DNA of 64,000 nucleotides from Parasphingorhabdus cellanae (GCF_017498565.1 NZ_CP071794.1:186001-250000), one strand, 5' to 3'. Counted from the first letter of the stretch, positions 1 through 8,912 are shown. Notes: generated from the sequence alone by a model not told the origin. Numbers and translations: made by a program.

Positions 1-2
1 AA

Positions 3-1124
3 ATTGCTGACTATCAAAAGAAGAGATCGACTGACATACCCTTAAGGGATTTGGAGCATCGGAGCTATTTCGTCGATGCCATTAATGCGATCAACTTTGA
101 AACCGATGATAGCGGCACGATCATTTGGGCCGAAGGGCCTCCAAAAGGTGCTATCGTCGGCGTTACGATAGCAGAACCCACTTTCGATGACGGCCCCGGA
201 CCGGACGCCTATGGCGCAGCCGCCTTCCGTCAACGGATGCCGCTTGAAAATGCGCGCATGCGACTATGCGGCGCTCCGGTGGTCGCGGGTGATTGGCGGA
301 TGTCGGCAATCCCGTATTTTGGCGAAGAAACGGGGCGTTTCAAGGGCTATCGCGGCGTTATGCGGCGACCCAATGCCGCAGAAGATGCCGGGCACAACGA
401 CCTTGACGTCGAACGGCGCGAGCAATTGCAGCAGCTTATCCACGAATTGCGGACTCCGCTTAACGCGATTATCGGCTTTAGCGAGATTATCGAACAGCAG
501 CTATTTGGGCCGGCGTCTTTTGAATATCGTTCGTTGTCGCGCACGATTACAGATGAAGCGCGGCGTCTGCTCGCTGGCTTTGAAGATATTGATATCGCCG
601 CAAAAATTGATGCGGGCCAAATGGAGAGTCTATCGGGTTTGACGGAACCTGACTGGTTGCTGGAGCGTCTTGCGCAACGTTTGCAAAGCCTGACGGACAG
701 CAAATCTGTAGACCTTCGCATCAACAAGGCAGAGCCGGTGCGATCCTTCGCTTTGGATAGTGAATCGGTTGAGCGCATTTTTGCGCGGCTGTTGTCAGCA
801 GCCATTATTGCATGCGAAAATGGCGAAGAGTTACGGGCCGACCTAAGGACCCAGATTGGTGGACAGCCGGTCAATTATTTCAGCCTTTCCCGTCCGTCCC
901 GGATCAAAGGGATTTCTGAAGAACAATTGTTGGACCCCTCGCGGGGAATTGATGGGGACAGCAGTGATGCGCCGCTTTTAGGTCTCGGTTTCTCGCTTCG
1001 CCTGGTGCGTAATTTGGCTAAATCCGCCAACGGATCATTAACGATTTCCGATGATAGCATAGGCTTGACCCTACCTGCGGCTGCGACTAGCGAGATTGGG
1101 CTTAGGGAAACAGAAATAGAATAA
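3..1124 (+). CDS. Sensor histidine kinase, 5' truncated by window edge, degenerate ATPase domain
   Basis: The reading frame is open to the first base, so the true start lies outside; the first in-window start would be TTG at 51. Numbered from that TTG, a HisKA H-box with phospho-acceptor His131 (LIHELRTPLN) follows a PAS-like N-terminal part. The ATPase region is poorly conserved: where an N-box should be (about 245-256) there is RLLSAAIIA with no Asn. Only a weak G-box (LGLGFSLRLV, about 310-319) is visible near the C-terminus. By family this is a membrane-linked or cytosolic two-component sensor. The missing Asn leaves catalytic activity uncertain. It is followed 38 nt later by the deacetylase gene on the same strand. 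Its partner regulator is not in view. Confidence 0.8.
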   Translation: MADYQKKRSTDIPLRDLEHRSYFVDAINAINFETDDSGTIIWAEGPPKGAIVGVTIAEPTFDDGPGPDAYGAAAFRQRMPLENARMRLCGAPVVAGDWRMSAIPYFGEETGRFKGYRGVMRRPNAAEDAGHNDLDVERREQLQQLIHELRTPLNAIIGFSEIIEQQLFGPASFEYRSLSRTITDEARRLLAGFEDIDIAAKIDAGQMESLSGLTEPDWLLERLAQRLQSLTDSKSVDLRINKAEPVRSFALDSESVERIFARLLSAAIIACENGEELRADLRTQIGGQPVNYFSLSRPSRIKGISEEQLLDPSRGIDGDSSDAPLLGLGFSLRLVRNLAKSANGSLTISDDSIGLTLPAAATSEIGLRETEIE

Positions 1125-1162
1125 CCGGCCTATACCCGGTTGACTGAACAAGCGGGGCCGCG

Positions 1163-2179
1163 ATGTTTTCGACGTTGAAGCAAGGCACTGATAACTTCGC
1201 TGCAACAAGCCGGATGGCGTTGCCCGAAGACCTTGGTCGGCGCTTTTTGATCAGTGTCGACACCGAAGAAGAATTTGACTGGAATAAACCTTTCCAGCGC
1301 AGCGGGCATACGAATGTTTCGGTTGGCAAGCTCAAGAAATTTCAATCATTTGTCGAGAATTATAGCGTTAAGCCGGTATATTTTGTCGACTATTCTATCG
1401 TTGAAAATGATGATGCAGCGGCTTTCCTGAAATTGGTTGTTGAAAGTGGTACGGCCGCCATTGGTGTTCATATGCATCCCTGGATCAATCCTCCATTTGA
1501 AGAAGAGCTAAATAATCATAATAGCTTTGTCGGTAACCTTCCTAAAGAACTTGAAGAGAATAAGATTGTAAAACTGCGCGATTTCATCGACCAAAGAACG
1601 GGAAAGCGACCAACTATCTATCGTGCGGGACGCTATGGCGTCGGGCCTAACAGCATAGACATATTATCGAAACTTGGTTTCACCATAGATAGCAGTGTCC
1701 GCTCCCGCTTCGACTATAGCGGTGATTCCGGACCGGACTTTGCCCATATTGGCCCGGAACCATTTTGGTTGGATCAAAGGCACACCCTTTTGGAAATACC
1801 ACTGACGACCGTTTTTTCCGGACTTTTACGGAAACAGGCCGATCTATTGTCCCCATATTTCAATCGGTCGAATTTGCTCAGAGCGATATTGTCAAAATCA
1901 AAGATGCTGGAGCGCATTCCGCTGACGCCCGAAGGTGTGTCCGCGCGAGAGGCCAAGGAAGCCATTGACGTTGCGCTGGATGACCAGCTTAAACTCCTTG
2001 TATTTTCTTTCCATTCGCCATCCTTATCGCCCGGCCATACACCCTATGTGCGAACCGAAGCGGATCTCGACCGGTTCTATGACTGGTGGAGAGATATTTT
2101 GGACCATTTGATGGAGCGCGATGTCTCCCCGATCGGTATGGACGACTTATTGATAATCGCAGCTGCAGGCCGCAAATAG
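1163..2179 (+). CDS. WalW-like polysaccharide deacetylase family protein
   Basis: A 338-residue protein of the NodB-like deacetylase superfamily. Visible landmarks are the Asp-containing VDTEEEFDW near residue 32, a metal-site-like IGVHMHPW (His103, His105), and YRAGRYGVGP near 153. These match the first three motifs of the family, which removes acetyl or formyl groups from glycans; the actual substrate is unknown. WalW-type proteins are frequent in sphingomonads. The ATG at 1163 lies 38 nt after the upstream kinase stop, so the two may be cotranscribed. There is no signal peptide, so action is probably cytoplasmic. Confidence 0.8.
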   Translation: MFSTLKQGTDNFAATSRMALPEDLGRRFLISVDTEEEFDWNKPFQRSGHTNVSVGKLKKFQSFVENYSVKPVYFVDYSIVENDDAAAFLKLVVESGTAAIGVHMHPWINPPFEEELNNHNSFVGNLPKELEENKIVKLRDFIDQRTGKRPTIYRAGRYGVGPNSIDILSKLGFTIDSSVRSRFDYSGDSGPDFAHIGPEPFWLDQRHTLLEIPLTTVFSGLLRKQADLLSPYFNRSNLLRAILSKSKMLERIPLTPEGVSAREAKEAIDVALDDQLKLLVFSFHSPSLSPGHTPYVRTEADLDRFYDWWRDILDHLMERDVSPIGMDDLLIIAAAGRK

Positions 2180-2289
2180 GTTCAAAATAGGGGGCGACCA
2201 AGCGGGGTTTTGCCACGCAAAGAATTATTTCCTTTAGCGGCTTGCCAAATCATCAATGCTTCCGCTATCGCAGCGAACCTTGAGGAGCG

Positions 2290-2306
2290 GCATTTCATTG
2301 AAATGC
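2290..2306. repeat. 7-bp inverted repeat just upstream of tRNA-Ile2
   Basis: GCATTTC and GAAATGC flank a 3-nt loop. The element ends 10 bases before the mature tRNA. It could be an operator-like site or a weak hairpin in the precursor. There is no U-tract, so it is not a clear terminator. Confidence 0.3.
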
Positions 2307-2316
2307 GGTTATTCTG

Positions 2317-2393
2317 GGGCCTGTAGCTCAGTTGGTTAGAGCTGGCCGCTCATAACGGCTAGGTCGGGGGTTCGAATCCCTCCGGGCCCACCA
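2317..2393 (+). tRNA. tRNA-Ile2 (anticodon CAT, lysidine type)
   Basis: A full cloverleaf can be drawn. The acceptor GGGCCTG pairs with CGGGCCC, the D stem is GCTC/GAGC, the anticodon stem GGCCG/CGGCT encloses loop CTCATAA with anticodon CAT, the T loop is TTCGAAT, and CCA is encoded. CAT can be Met or Ile2. The G1-C72 acceptor resembles alphaproteobacterial Ile2 genes, whose C34 is converted to lysidine by TilS to read AUA, more than elongator Met genes. An elongator tRNA-Met cannot be fully excluded by eye. Confidence 0.85.
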
Positions 2394-2498
2394 ACCTCCC
2401 GTGAAATGGGGCGACAAGTCGTCCTTTTTGCGTTAGGTAAAAAAAGACGCAAAAACTCTTTGCTTTTCCCTAAACCACGGCTTAGGGGAAGCGCGCGT

Positions 2499-2578
<80 letters not shown>

Positions 2579-2590
2579 TTTCGGATAAAA

Positions 2591-2609
2591 GCCAATCCGG
2601 CGGATTGGC
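2591..2609. repeat. Palindromic element, copy 1 (downstream of tRNA-Pro)
   Basis: GCCAATCC and GGATTGGC form a perfect 8-bp inverted repeat around a 3-nt loop, 15 nt after tRNA-Pro. A related element lies about 100 nt further on. It could act as a terminator or processing hairpin for the tRNA transcript, although no U-tract follows. Confidence 0.5.
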
Positions 2610-2690
2610 GACCGAAAAAATCCCGAGCGCAAGCGAAGGGTGACCTGACGCCACGGCAACGACATTCCAAAACAGAACTAGCTCCCGATG

Positions 2691-2710
2691 CCTAATCCGG
2701 GGGATTGGTT
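2691..2710. repeat. Palindromic element, copy 2 (imperfect)
   Basis: This sequence resembles the element at 2591-2609: both share a C-AATCCGG-GGATTGG core, continue with ACC(G/A)AAAA, and lie upstream of a TGACGCC. Copy 2 has a degraded left arm. The pair looks like a short imperfect direct duplication or two members of a dispersed palindromic repeat family. Confidence 0.45.
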
Positions 2711-2806
2711 ACCAAAACGGCCGCCATTTGACGCCCCAACGATTTTACGTGCGCTTACATTCATTATGGATGTAAACAGATGTTGGGGCCGAGTTGGAGG
2801 CTAGCA

Positions 2807-2923
2807 ATGTCGACGGATCTCATAATTGGCTATGCAATGATAGCGGTTATGGTCATTATTTCTGTGGTGGGAATCACGGTTCTTCGCAAAGAGCGAAAGG
2901 CCAGGCGACGGCGAGACCGCTAA
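2807..2923 (+). CDS. 38-residue membrane microprotein
   Basis: An ATG at 2807 is preceded by a textbook Shine-Dalgarno GGAGG at 2796-2800 with 6-nt spacing. The frame encodes MSTDLIIGYA, then a hydrophobic stretch of about 20 residues rich in I/V/M, then a strongly basic tail (RKERKARRRRDR) before TAA. This is a typical single-pass inner-membrane microprotein with an inside-positive C-terminus. No function can be named. It stands alone between the tRNAs and the convergent PilZ-like gene, and its stop is 15 nt from that gene's stop. Confidence 0.65.
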   Translation: MSTDLIIGYAMIAVMVIISVVGITVLRKERKARRRRDR

Positions 2924-2938
2924 GACTGTCACATTGTT

Positions 2939-3238
2939 TTAGCAAGCATGCGCGACCATGCGTTTGCGGTCCAGTCGCTCCATCACGCTTTTGATGACGG
3001 CAGGATGGAAAGTATAATCAATCTGGCACCCATATTCGTCATGCTTTTTCCAAAGCAGATTGGCCGTCAATATATTCATGCCCGGAATTTTCAGGGTCAG
3101 TCCAATGTCCGGATTAAGTTGAGCTGTGCAATCAATCTTGATGATCGTATCGGAAATCGTCGTCACCACGCAGGGAACGGATGCCGAATTGCTTTGTTTA
3201 ACCTGTGCATCGATGTGCAATGAGTCACCGTAAATCAT
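2939..3238 (-). CDS. PilZ-like domain protein lacking the RxxxR motif
   Basis: The start at 3238 is preferred over one at 3310 because GGAGAG sits about 7 nt upstream of this ATG; the product is 99 residues. The pattern of an acidic or polar strand, GLTLKIPGM, TANLLWKK and YGCQIDY matches the beta-barrel core of PilZ-family proteins common in sphingomonads. The N-terminal RxxxR and the D/NxSxxG that bind cyclic di-GMP are not visible. It may therefore be a non-binding PilZ relative, or only a structural lookalike. It is a single-gene unit. Confidence 0.55.
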   Translation of the reverse strand: MIYGDSLHIDAQVKQSNSASVPCVVTTISDTIIKIDCTAQLNPDIGLTLKIPGMNILTANLLWKKHDEYGCQIDYTFHPAVIKSVMERLDRKRMVAHAC

Positions 3239-3408
3239 ATATTGCTCTCCATAAGTTGCCGAAATGAGGGTTAGCAACTGGCACCGGTATCTGGCCGGTA
3301 ATGTCAACATATGCGTGGAGCGCTAAACTGAGATAGCGAGATATGGTTAACCAAGAAGGGCATCTGTTAACGATTGCCGTGGATTAAAACAACGCTTTCG
3401 CATTGCTT

Positions 3409-3651
3409 TTATTGGCTATTTTCGCCTGAAGGCATCATGGGCGTAGCTATTCCATCGTCCGACAGGTCTGCCTCAATCTCCAGTTTCAGCTCTTTGACAG
3501 CTTCATCGGCTGCCGCTTCGAGTGACTTGGCATCACCCTCGATCTGCTTTTCTACCGCAGTAACTTCGTCTTCGTTTTGATCTTCCAATGGTGTTTCAGA
3601 ACAAGCGCCAAGAATGCCAAAGCTTAAGATTAGGAGAAAGAGTTTTCGCAT
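3409..3651 (-). CDS. Small predicted lipoprotein
   Basis: An 80-residue protein with a signal sequence MRKLFLLILSFGILGAC. The lipobox LGAC predicts lipidation at Cys17. The mature part is very acidic and probably helical (repeated E/D/A with K), ending in a flexible tail. The stop of the upstream peptidase gene at 3655 is only 3 nt from this start, so the two are almost certainly translated from one mRNA. Its function is unknown. It may be a small periplasmic partner of the peptidase. Confidence 0.7.
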   Translation of the reverse strand: MRKLFLLILSFGILGACSETPLEDQNEDEVTAVEKQIEGDAKSLEAAADEAVKELKLEIEADLSDDGIATPMMPSGENSQ

Positions 3652-3654
3652 CAG

Positions 3655-5031
3655 TTACTCTTTTGCTGGCATGGTGAAATCGGCATCGCTGTTAGCGATG
3701 ATGGACAAGACCGTGCTCCATGCCGCGACATTCTGGCGCATCTGCTTCGGATCAATTTTGTCGAGTGTGTCGTCGGGGGTGTGATGGAGATCGAAATAGC
3801 GGGTGCCATCCTGCTGAAGATCAATGACCGCAAGATTATTGCTGGCGATGATATCTCGCACATCAGCGCCACCAGTAGCTGGCGGACCGTTCGCACTCAC
3901 ACCCAGAGGCAAAAGCGCTTGAGCAATCTGTTTCTCGATGTTTTCGGCGCCATCCGGCAAATTAAACTCGACACGCCAGACACTATCCGCGCCGAAATCT
4001 GACTCCATGGCAATGGCATGGTTGCTGCCAGTGTGAGCCTTGGCATAGGCTTTGCCGCCCCAAAGGCCGACTTCTTCTGCGCCCGCCCACAGGATGCGGA
4101 TCGTCCGCAATGGTTGGCCATGATCCATGATATGCTTGGCCGCGGCGGTCACAATGCCGCAACCGGCTGCGTCATCAAACGCACCGGGTGCCAAGTCCCA
4201 GCTGTCCAGATGACAGGCAATCAGAATCATGCCTTTGGACGAGTCGCTTCCGGTGACTTCCGCGATGACATTGCCGGATTCTTGCTGGCCGATATTCTGC
4301 GGCGTCATCACCAGCTTCAGCGTGACAGGTTTGCCAAGTTTGATCATCCGCTCCAGATTGTCAGCATCCGGCAGCGAGAGCGCACCTGCAGGTATTGGCT
4401 TCACGCCCTCAGCAAAGTTCATATTGCCCGTGTGCGGGTTGCGGTGATGATCCGTACCAATGGATTTAATCACATAGGCGACCGCGCCCTTTTTGGAGGC
4501 GACGCTGGGGCCGATCCAGCGCACAGGTCCATAAGCGCCATAGCTGGAGCCATCTTGTGTGCGATGCATGTCATGGGTCACGAACGCGATTTTACCAGCC
4601 AAACTGCCGTCGGGGACTGCCTGCATGGCGGCGAGCGAGTCGAAATAGGCGACTTCGGCTTCAATTCCGGCTGCGCCGGTGCTGGCGCTATTGCCTAAGG
4701 CGGTCACATGCATTTTTTGAGGATAGGGACCCGTTACTTCTGCAGTTTCCGCGCCACGCACCCATGTGGGCATCATGAAAGGTTCGTTGCGGACGTTCTG
4801 AAACCCCAAAGACTTGAGCTTTGCTACCGACCAGTCGCGGGCCCGGGCTTCCGCTTCGGTTCCGGCCTGACGCGGGCCGACTTCCGTGGTCAAGCCTTCG
4901 GTTATCTCGTAGGCGAGGCTATCTTGCAGCGCTTTCGTTTGAATAGCCGCAGGATCATGCGAATTCGCAAAAGCAGCTGTGGAGAAAAGAAGCGCGGACG
5001 CGCCTGCGAGCAGGGTGGAGCTTTTTATCAT
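3655..5031 (-). CDS. M28-family metallopeptidase (secreted aminopeptidase type)
   Basis: The preferred ATG at 5031 gives a clean Sec signal peptide (MIKSSTLLAGASALLFSTAAFA); the longer frame would need a TTG. The 458-residue protein shows a PA-like insert followed by the zinc peptidase core. HLDSWD (His274) and an Asp in GAFDDAAG (about 286) are candidate zinc ligands, AEEVGLWG (Glu319/320) supplies catalytic and ligand glutamates, and HHTPDDT near the C-terminus supplies a last His. Family members remove N-terminal residues in the periplasm or outside the cell. It is transcribed with the small lipoprotein and diverges from ettA. Confidence 0.88.
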   Translation of the reverse strand: MIKSSTLLAGASALLFSTAAFANSHDPAAIQTKALQDSLAYEITEGLTTEVGPRQAGTEAEARARDWSVAKLKSLGFQNVRNEPFMMPTWVRGAETAEVTGPYPQKMHVTALGNSASTGAAGIEAEVAYFDSLAAMQAVPDGSLAGKIAFVTHDMHRTQDGSSYGAYGPVRWIGPSVASKKGAVAYVIKSIGTDHHRNPHTGNMNFAEGVKPIPAGALSLPDADNLERMIKLGKPVTLKLVMTPQNIGQQESGNVIAEVTGSDSSKGMILIACHLDSWDLAPGAFDDAAGCGIVTAAAKHIMDHGQPLRTIRILWAGAEEVGLWGGKAYAKAHTGSNHAIAMESDFGADSVWRVEFNLPDGAENIEKQIAQALLPLGVSANGPPATGGADVRDIIASNNLAVIDLQQDGTRYFDLHHTPDDTLDKIDPKQMRQNVAAWSTVLSIIANSDADFTMPAKE

Positions 5032-5145
5032 GGACAACTGCCTAACTTGCCTTTTGCTGTTTGCCAATGCTCTCTTGCGAGTTGGCGTTCATTTCGCTAG
5101 GCGGTGCGCAAATCTAACCACATTGAAGTCAAAGGATACCGCCAG

Positions 5146-6825
5146 ATGGCCGTCCAATATAGCTATGTCATGAAAGGTCTCACCAAGACCTTCCCCGGAG
5201 CGCCAAAACCGGTTCTCGATAATATTCACCTGCAGTTCCTGCCGGGTACGAAAATTGCCATCATCGGTAAAAACGGTGCGGGTAAATCCACGCTCATGAA
5301 AATCATGGCTGGTCAGGATGACGAATTTCAGGGCGAAGCCTGGGCCGGCGAGAATATTCGCGTGGGTTACCTTGCGCAGGAGCCTGATCTGGACGAGACC
5401 AAGACGGTCAAGGAAAACGTCATGGACGGCGTCCGTCCTGTCGCTGATCTGGTGGAGCGGTTCAACGAAATCTCGAACATCATGGGCGATCCGCCGGAAG
5501 ATGCGGATTTTGACGCGCTGATGGAAGAAATGGGCACGCTGCAGGAAAAAATTGATGCGGTAGATGGCTGGACTTTGGACAACCAGTTGGAAATCGCGAT
5601 GGAAGCCTTGCGCTGCCCGCCTGGTGACAGCCCGGTGACTGATCTGTCCGGTGGTGAGAAACGCCGTGTGGCGCTGTGCCGCCTGTTGCTCGACAAGCCT
5701 GAAATTCTCATGCTCGATGAGCCAACCAACCACTTGGATGCGGAAAGCGTCGCTTGGCTGGAGAAGCATCTGATCGATTATGCCGGCAATGTCATTCTCG
5801 TAACCCATGACCGCTACTTCCTCGACAATGTGGTGAATTGGGTGCTGGAAATTGATCGCGGCCGCGGGATCCCGTTTGAAGGCAATTATTCTAACTGGCT
5901 CGATGCCAAGGCCAAGCGGATGGCGCAGGAAGAGCGGGAAGATAAGAGCCGGCAGAAAGCTATTGAGAGCGAGCTGCAATGGATGCGGCAGTCTCCCAAA
6001 GCGCGGCAAACCAAATCCAAAGCCCGTATCCGCTCATTCGATGATCTGGTCGCGGCACAGGAAAACCGTCAGGTTGGCAAGGCGCAGATATTGATCCAAA
6101 CACCCGAACGCCTGGGCTCCAAGGTGATTGAGGCCAAGGGTCTGACCAAAGCTTATGGCGACAAGCTATTGTTCGAAAATCTCGAATTCTCGCTGCCACC
6201 CGGTGGTATTGTCGGTATTATCGGGGCCAATGGTGCTGGTAAAACAACGCTTTTCCGGATCATTACCGGGCAAGAAACGCCCGATAGCGGGTCACTCGAA
6301 CTCGGTGACACGGTGAAACTGGGCTATGTCGATCAAAGCCGGGATACGCTGGATGCTTCGAAAAATATCTGGGAAGAAATTTCCGGTGGCCATGACTTTT
6401 TCACCTTCGGGAAAAATGAAGTCCAGACCCGCGCCTATGTCGGTGCGTTCAACTTCAAAGGCACCGATCAGCAGAAGAAAGTCGGCCAGCTATCAGGCGG
6501 TGAACGCAACCGCGTGCATCTCGCCAAAATGCTGAAAGAGGGCGGCAATGTGCTGCTACTCGACGAGCCAACCAACGATCTTGATGTCGAAACATTGCGC
6601 GCATTGGAAGATGCGCTGGAAAGCTTCGCTGGCTGCGCCGTGGTAATTTCGCATGACCGCTTCTTCCTTGATCGGCTCGCCACCCACATTCTGGCGTTCG
6701 AAGGCGACAGCCATGTTGAGTGGTTTGAAGGCAATTTCGAAAGCTATGAGGAAGATAAGCGGCGCCGTCTAGGCGATGCTGCGGATCGTCCGACCCGTGT
6801 TGCATACAAGAAATTGACGCGCTAA
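5146..6825 (+). CDS. ettA: Energy-dependent translational throttle protein EttA (ABC-F ATPase)
   Basis: A 559-residue soluble protein with two ATPase domains. The first has Walker A GKNGAGKST (41-49), signature LSGGEKRR and DEPTNHLD. The second has GANGAGKTT, LSGGERNR and DEPTNDLD. The length and the opening MAVQYSYVMKGLTKTF match EttA, which binds the ribosomal E site and gates the first elongation step according to ATP/ADP. The start at 5146 is chosen by homology and by AAGGA about 10 nt upstream; the GTG at 5104 would add 14 atypical residues. It is monocistronic and divergent from the M28 gene. Confidence 0.95.
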   Translation: MAVQYSYVMKGLTKTFPGAPKPVLDNIHLQFLPGTKIAIIGKNGAGKSTLMKIMAGQDDEFQGEAWAGENIRVGYLAQEPDLDETKTVKENVMDGVRPVADLVERFNEISNIMGDPPEDADFDALMEEMGTLQEKIDAVDGWTLDNQLEIAMEALRCPPGDSPVTDLSGGEKRRVALCRLLLDKPEILMLDEPTNHLDAESVAWLEKHLIDYAGNVILVTHDRYFLDNVVNWVLEIDRGRGIPFEGNYSNWLDAKAKRMAQEEREDKSRQKAIESELQWMRQSPKARQTKSKARIRSFDDLVAAQENRQVGKAQILIQTPERLGSKVIEAKGLTKAYGDKLLFENLEFSLPPGGIVGIIGANGAGKTTLFRIITGQETPDSGSLELGDTVKLGYVDQSRDTLDASKNIWEEISGGHDFFTFGKNEVQTRAYVGAFNFKGTDQQKKVGQLSGGERNRVHLAKMLKEGGNVLLLDEPTNDLDVETLRALEDALESFAGCAVVISHDRFFLDRLATHILAFEGDSHVEWFEGNFESYEEDKRRRLGDAADRPTRVAYKKLTR

Positions 6826-6872
6826 ATTGCCATAGTACCTAATCAAATTATCGGCATCGGGGATATCAAGCC

Positions 6873-7412
6873 ATGAAAATGACACCTCTTAATATTGCAA
6901 TTTTTGCTGGCGCTATAATCATCGGTATGTTCCTGGGTTTGCAATTTTCCGGTTTCGCGTGGCTGCTAATCCCGTTGGCCATTTTTGTGGTTGTGGTTCT
7001 GATGCGCAACAAGTCAGGCGACAAAGCCGATCCGGCGGAAACGGCTGAAGCCATGAAAATGATCCCAGCTACTGGGAAAGCCCGGATATACGTGATGCGC
7101 AAGGGGTTTGTGGCTGGCCAACAGGGCATGAACATCACCATTGGCGATCAGTTTAACAGCCAGATCCGCAGTAAGTATTTCCTGATGGCGGAAGTTGAAC
7201 CCGGCACCCATGAAGTCACTGCGCAAATGTCGAGCGGCAGCAAATCAGCGGCCGTTTCGCATGAAGTGACTTTGGCAGAAGGGGAAATTGCTCTTCTGGA
7301 TATGAAGATCAATATGGGTGCCCTTCAAGGCAAACCTGATTTTACCGAAATTCGGGATGCCAGAGAAGCAAACGGAATGCTGACCGGACTAAAACTGGTT
7401 AAGTGGAAATAG
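6873..7412 (+). CDS. Membrane-anchored DUF2846-like protein
   Basis: A 179-residue protein with two closely spaced hydrophobic segments (about 8-25 and 28-45). A soluble beta-rich domain follows: GKARIYVMRKGF, an interior GDQFNSQI, then the PGTHEVTAQ and AEGEIALLDMKI strands. This order (RIYVxR, PGxHxV, xxGExxxL) is typical of DUF2846 domains, whose function is unknown. It lies 47 nt downstream of ettA and converges on the symporter gene with 14 nt between stops. Confidence 0.65.
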   Translation: MKMTPLNIAIFAGAIIIGMFLGLQFSGFAWLLIPLAIFVVVVLMRNKSGDKADPAETAEAMKMIPATGKARIYVMRKGFVAGQQGMNITIGDQFNSQIRSKYFLMAEVEPGTHEVTAQMSSGSKSAAVSHEVTLAEGEIALLDMKINMGALQGKPDFTEIRDAREANGMLTGLKLVKWK

Positions 7413-7426
7413 CTATCTAGGAAAGC

Positions 7427-8908
7427 TCAGGGTGCTTGTGCGCTAACTGTCTGACGATTTGAGAGCTTACTAACAGCAATAATAGCCGCCATGGCCATCG
7501 CAAATCCCGGGATAATTTCGTAAACACCCGGCCCACCCATAAATGCGGCATTCCAGCCCAGAGCTATCCAAATAATCACCACAACCGCGCCGGTCACTAA
7601 TCCCGCAACAGCGCCCGCTCCGGTCATCTGTTTCCAAGTCAGCGACAGCAAGATTAACGGTCCAAACGCGGCACCAAAGCCGGCCCAAGCGTTGCTCACT
7701 AGTCCCAGAACCTGACTATCTGGATCACGCGCGATATAGATAGCCAGCAAGGCCACCAAAGCGACGAATAACCGCCCGACATTGACCGTCTCCCGCTCGC
7801 TGGCTTGTTTGCGCAGGAATAACCGATAGAAATCCTCGGTCAGGGAACTGGACGATACCAGCAGCTGTGAACTGATGGTGCTCATTATGGCGGCCAGCAG
7901 AGCGGCGAGCAGAAAGCCGGTAATGAGCGGGTGGAACAGGGTGTTGGCAAGCAGGATGAAGATGGTTTCGGGGTCTTCCAGCACCAGTCCGTTCATCTCG
8001 ACATAAGCGCGGCCTGTGATTCCGACACCGATCGCTCCGAGCAAAGCCACACCCATCCAGCTCATGCCGATATTGCGCGCTTTGGGGACTTCCGCGACCG
8101 AACGGATGGCCATGAACCGGACAATGATATGGGGTTGTCCGAAATAGCCCAAACCCCAAGTGACAGCCGAAAGAAATCCGACAAAGGACAGTCCAGCGGT
8201 CAAGCTGAGATAGCCCGGATCAATCCTATTGAGCTGCGATGTAACTGCCCCGACGCCACCATCACCACTTAAAACGACTAGTGGCATCAGCACCAATGCG
8301 ACAACCATGATGCAGCCCTGGACAAAATCGGTCAGACTGACCGCAAGAAACCCCCCGACCATGGTATAGGCGAGCACCACACCCGCGGTAATCCAGATGC
8401 CAGTCATATAGTCGCTCATCGCCGTTTGGCCGAAAAGCCCGGCGAAACTGGTCTCGAACAGCTTGCCACCGCCGACTAGGCCGGCGGCGGTATAGACCGC
8501 GAAAAACAACACGATGATGATGGCTGACGTGATACGCAAAGCCAGTGCCTTGTCAGGAAAGCGGTTGGCGAGAAACTCGGGAATGGTGAGGGCGTTGCCC
8601 AGTTGTTCCGTCTGTTCGCGCAGGCGGGGCGCGACAATGATCCAGTTGATCAGCGCGCCGACAAACAGCCCGATTCCGATCCAGACCTCCACCATTCCCG
8701 CCGCATAAAGTGCACCCGGCAGGCCGAGCAACAGCCAGCCCGACATGTCGGAGGCTCCGGCGGAGAGTGCTGCCACTGCAGGGCTGAGCTTGCGCCCGCC
8801 GAGCAGATAGCCTTCGCTGCTATCGGTTGATTTGCGCCACGCATAAAATCCGATGGCGAGCATGGCGGCAAAATACAGGGCGAGCGATATCAATGTTCCG
8901 GTTTGCAT
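7427..8908 (-). CDS. putP: Sodium/proline symporter (SSS family, PutP type)
   Basis: A 493-residue, very hydrophobic protein with about 13 membrane segments. The N-terminal LLGGRKLSPAVAALSAGASD and GWLLLGLPGALYAAG patterns match PutP, where this region lines the Na+ and proline sites. The length agrees with the family. Substrate assignment to proline rests on overall resemblance only; other SSS members carry other solutes. The start lies 4 nt after the stop of the upstream NYN-domain gene, suggesting cotranscription. Confidence 0.88.
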   Translation of the reverse strand: MQTGTLISLALYFAAMLAIGFYAWRKSTDSSEGYLLGGRKLSPAVAALSAGASDMSGWLLLGLPGALYAAGMVEVWIGIGLFVGALINWIIVAPRLREQTEQLGNALTIPEFLANRFPDKALALRITSAIIIVLFFAVYTAAGLVGGGKLFETSFAGLFGQTAMSDYMTGIWITAGVVLAYTMVGGFLAVSLTDFVQGCIMVVALVLMPLVVLSGDGGVGAVTSQLNRIDPGYLSLTAGLSFVGFLSAVTWGLGYFGQPHIIVRFMAIRSVAEVPKARNIGMSWMGVALLGAIGVGITGRAYVEMNGLVLEDPETIFILLANTLFHPLITGFLLAALLAAIMSTISSQLLVSSSSLTEDFYRLFLRKQASERETVNVGRLFVALVALLAIYIARDPDSQVLGLVSNAWAGFGAAFGPLILLSLTWKQMTGAGAVAGLVTGAVVVIIWIALGWNAAFMGGPGVYEIIPGFAMAMAAIIAVSKLSNRQTVSAQAP

Positions 8909-8912
8909 GGCG

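Noticed and set aside
4018..4698. A 226-codon plus-strand frame inside the M28 peptidase gene
   Set aside because: Antisense to clear peptidase motifs and lacking a ribosome binding site or recognisable domain.
5089..6009. A 306-codon minus-strand reading frame inside ettA
   Set aside because: It lies wholly antisense to a strongly conserved ABC-F gene, and its translation is His/Arg/Phe-rich with no known domain. It is a shadow of codon bias.
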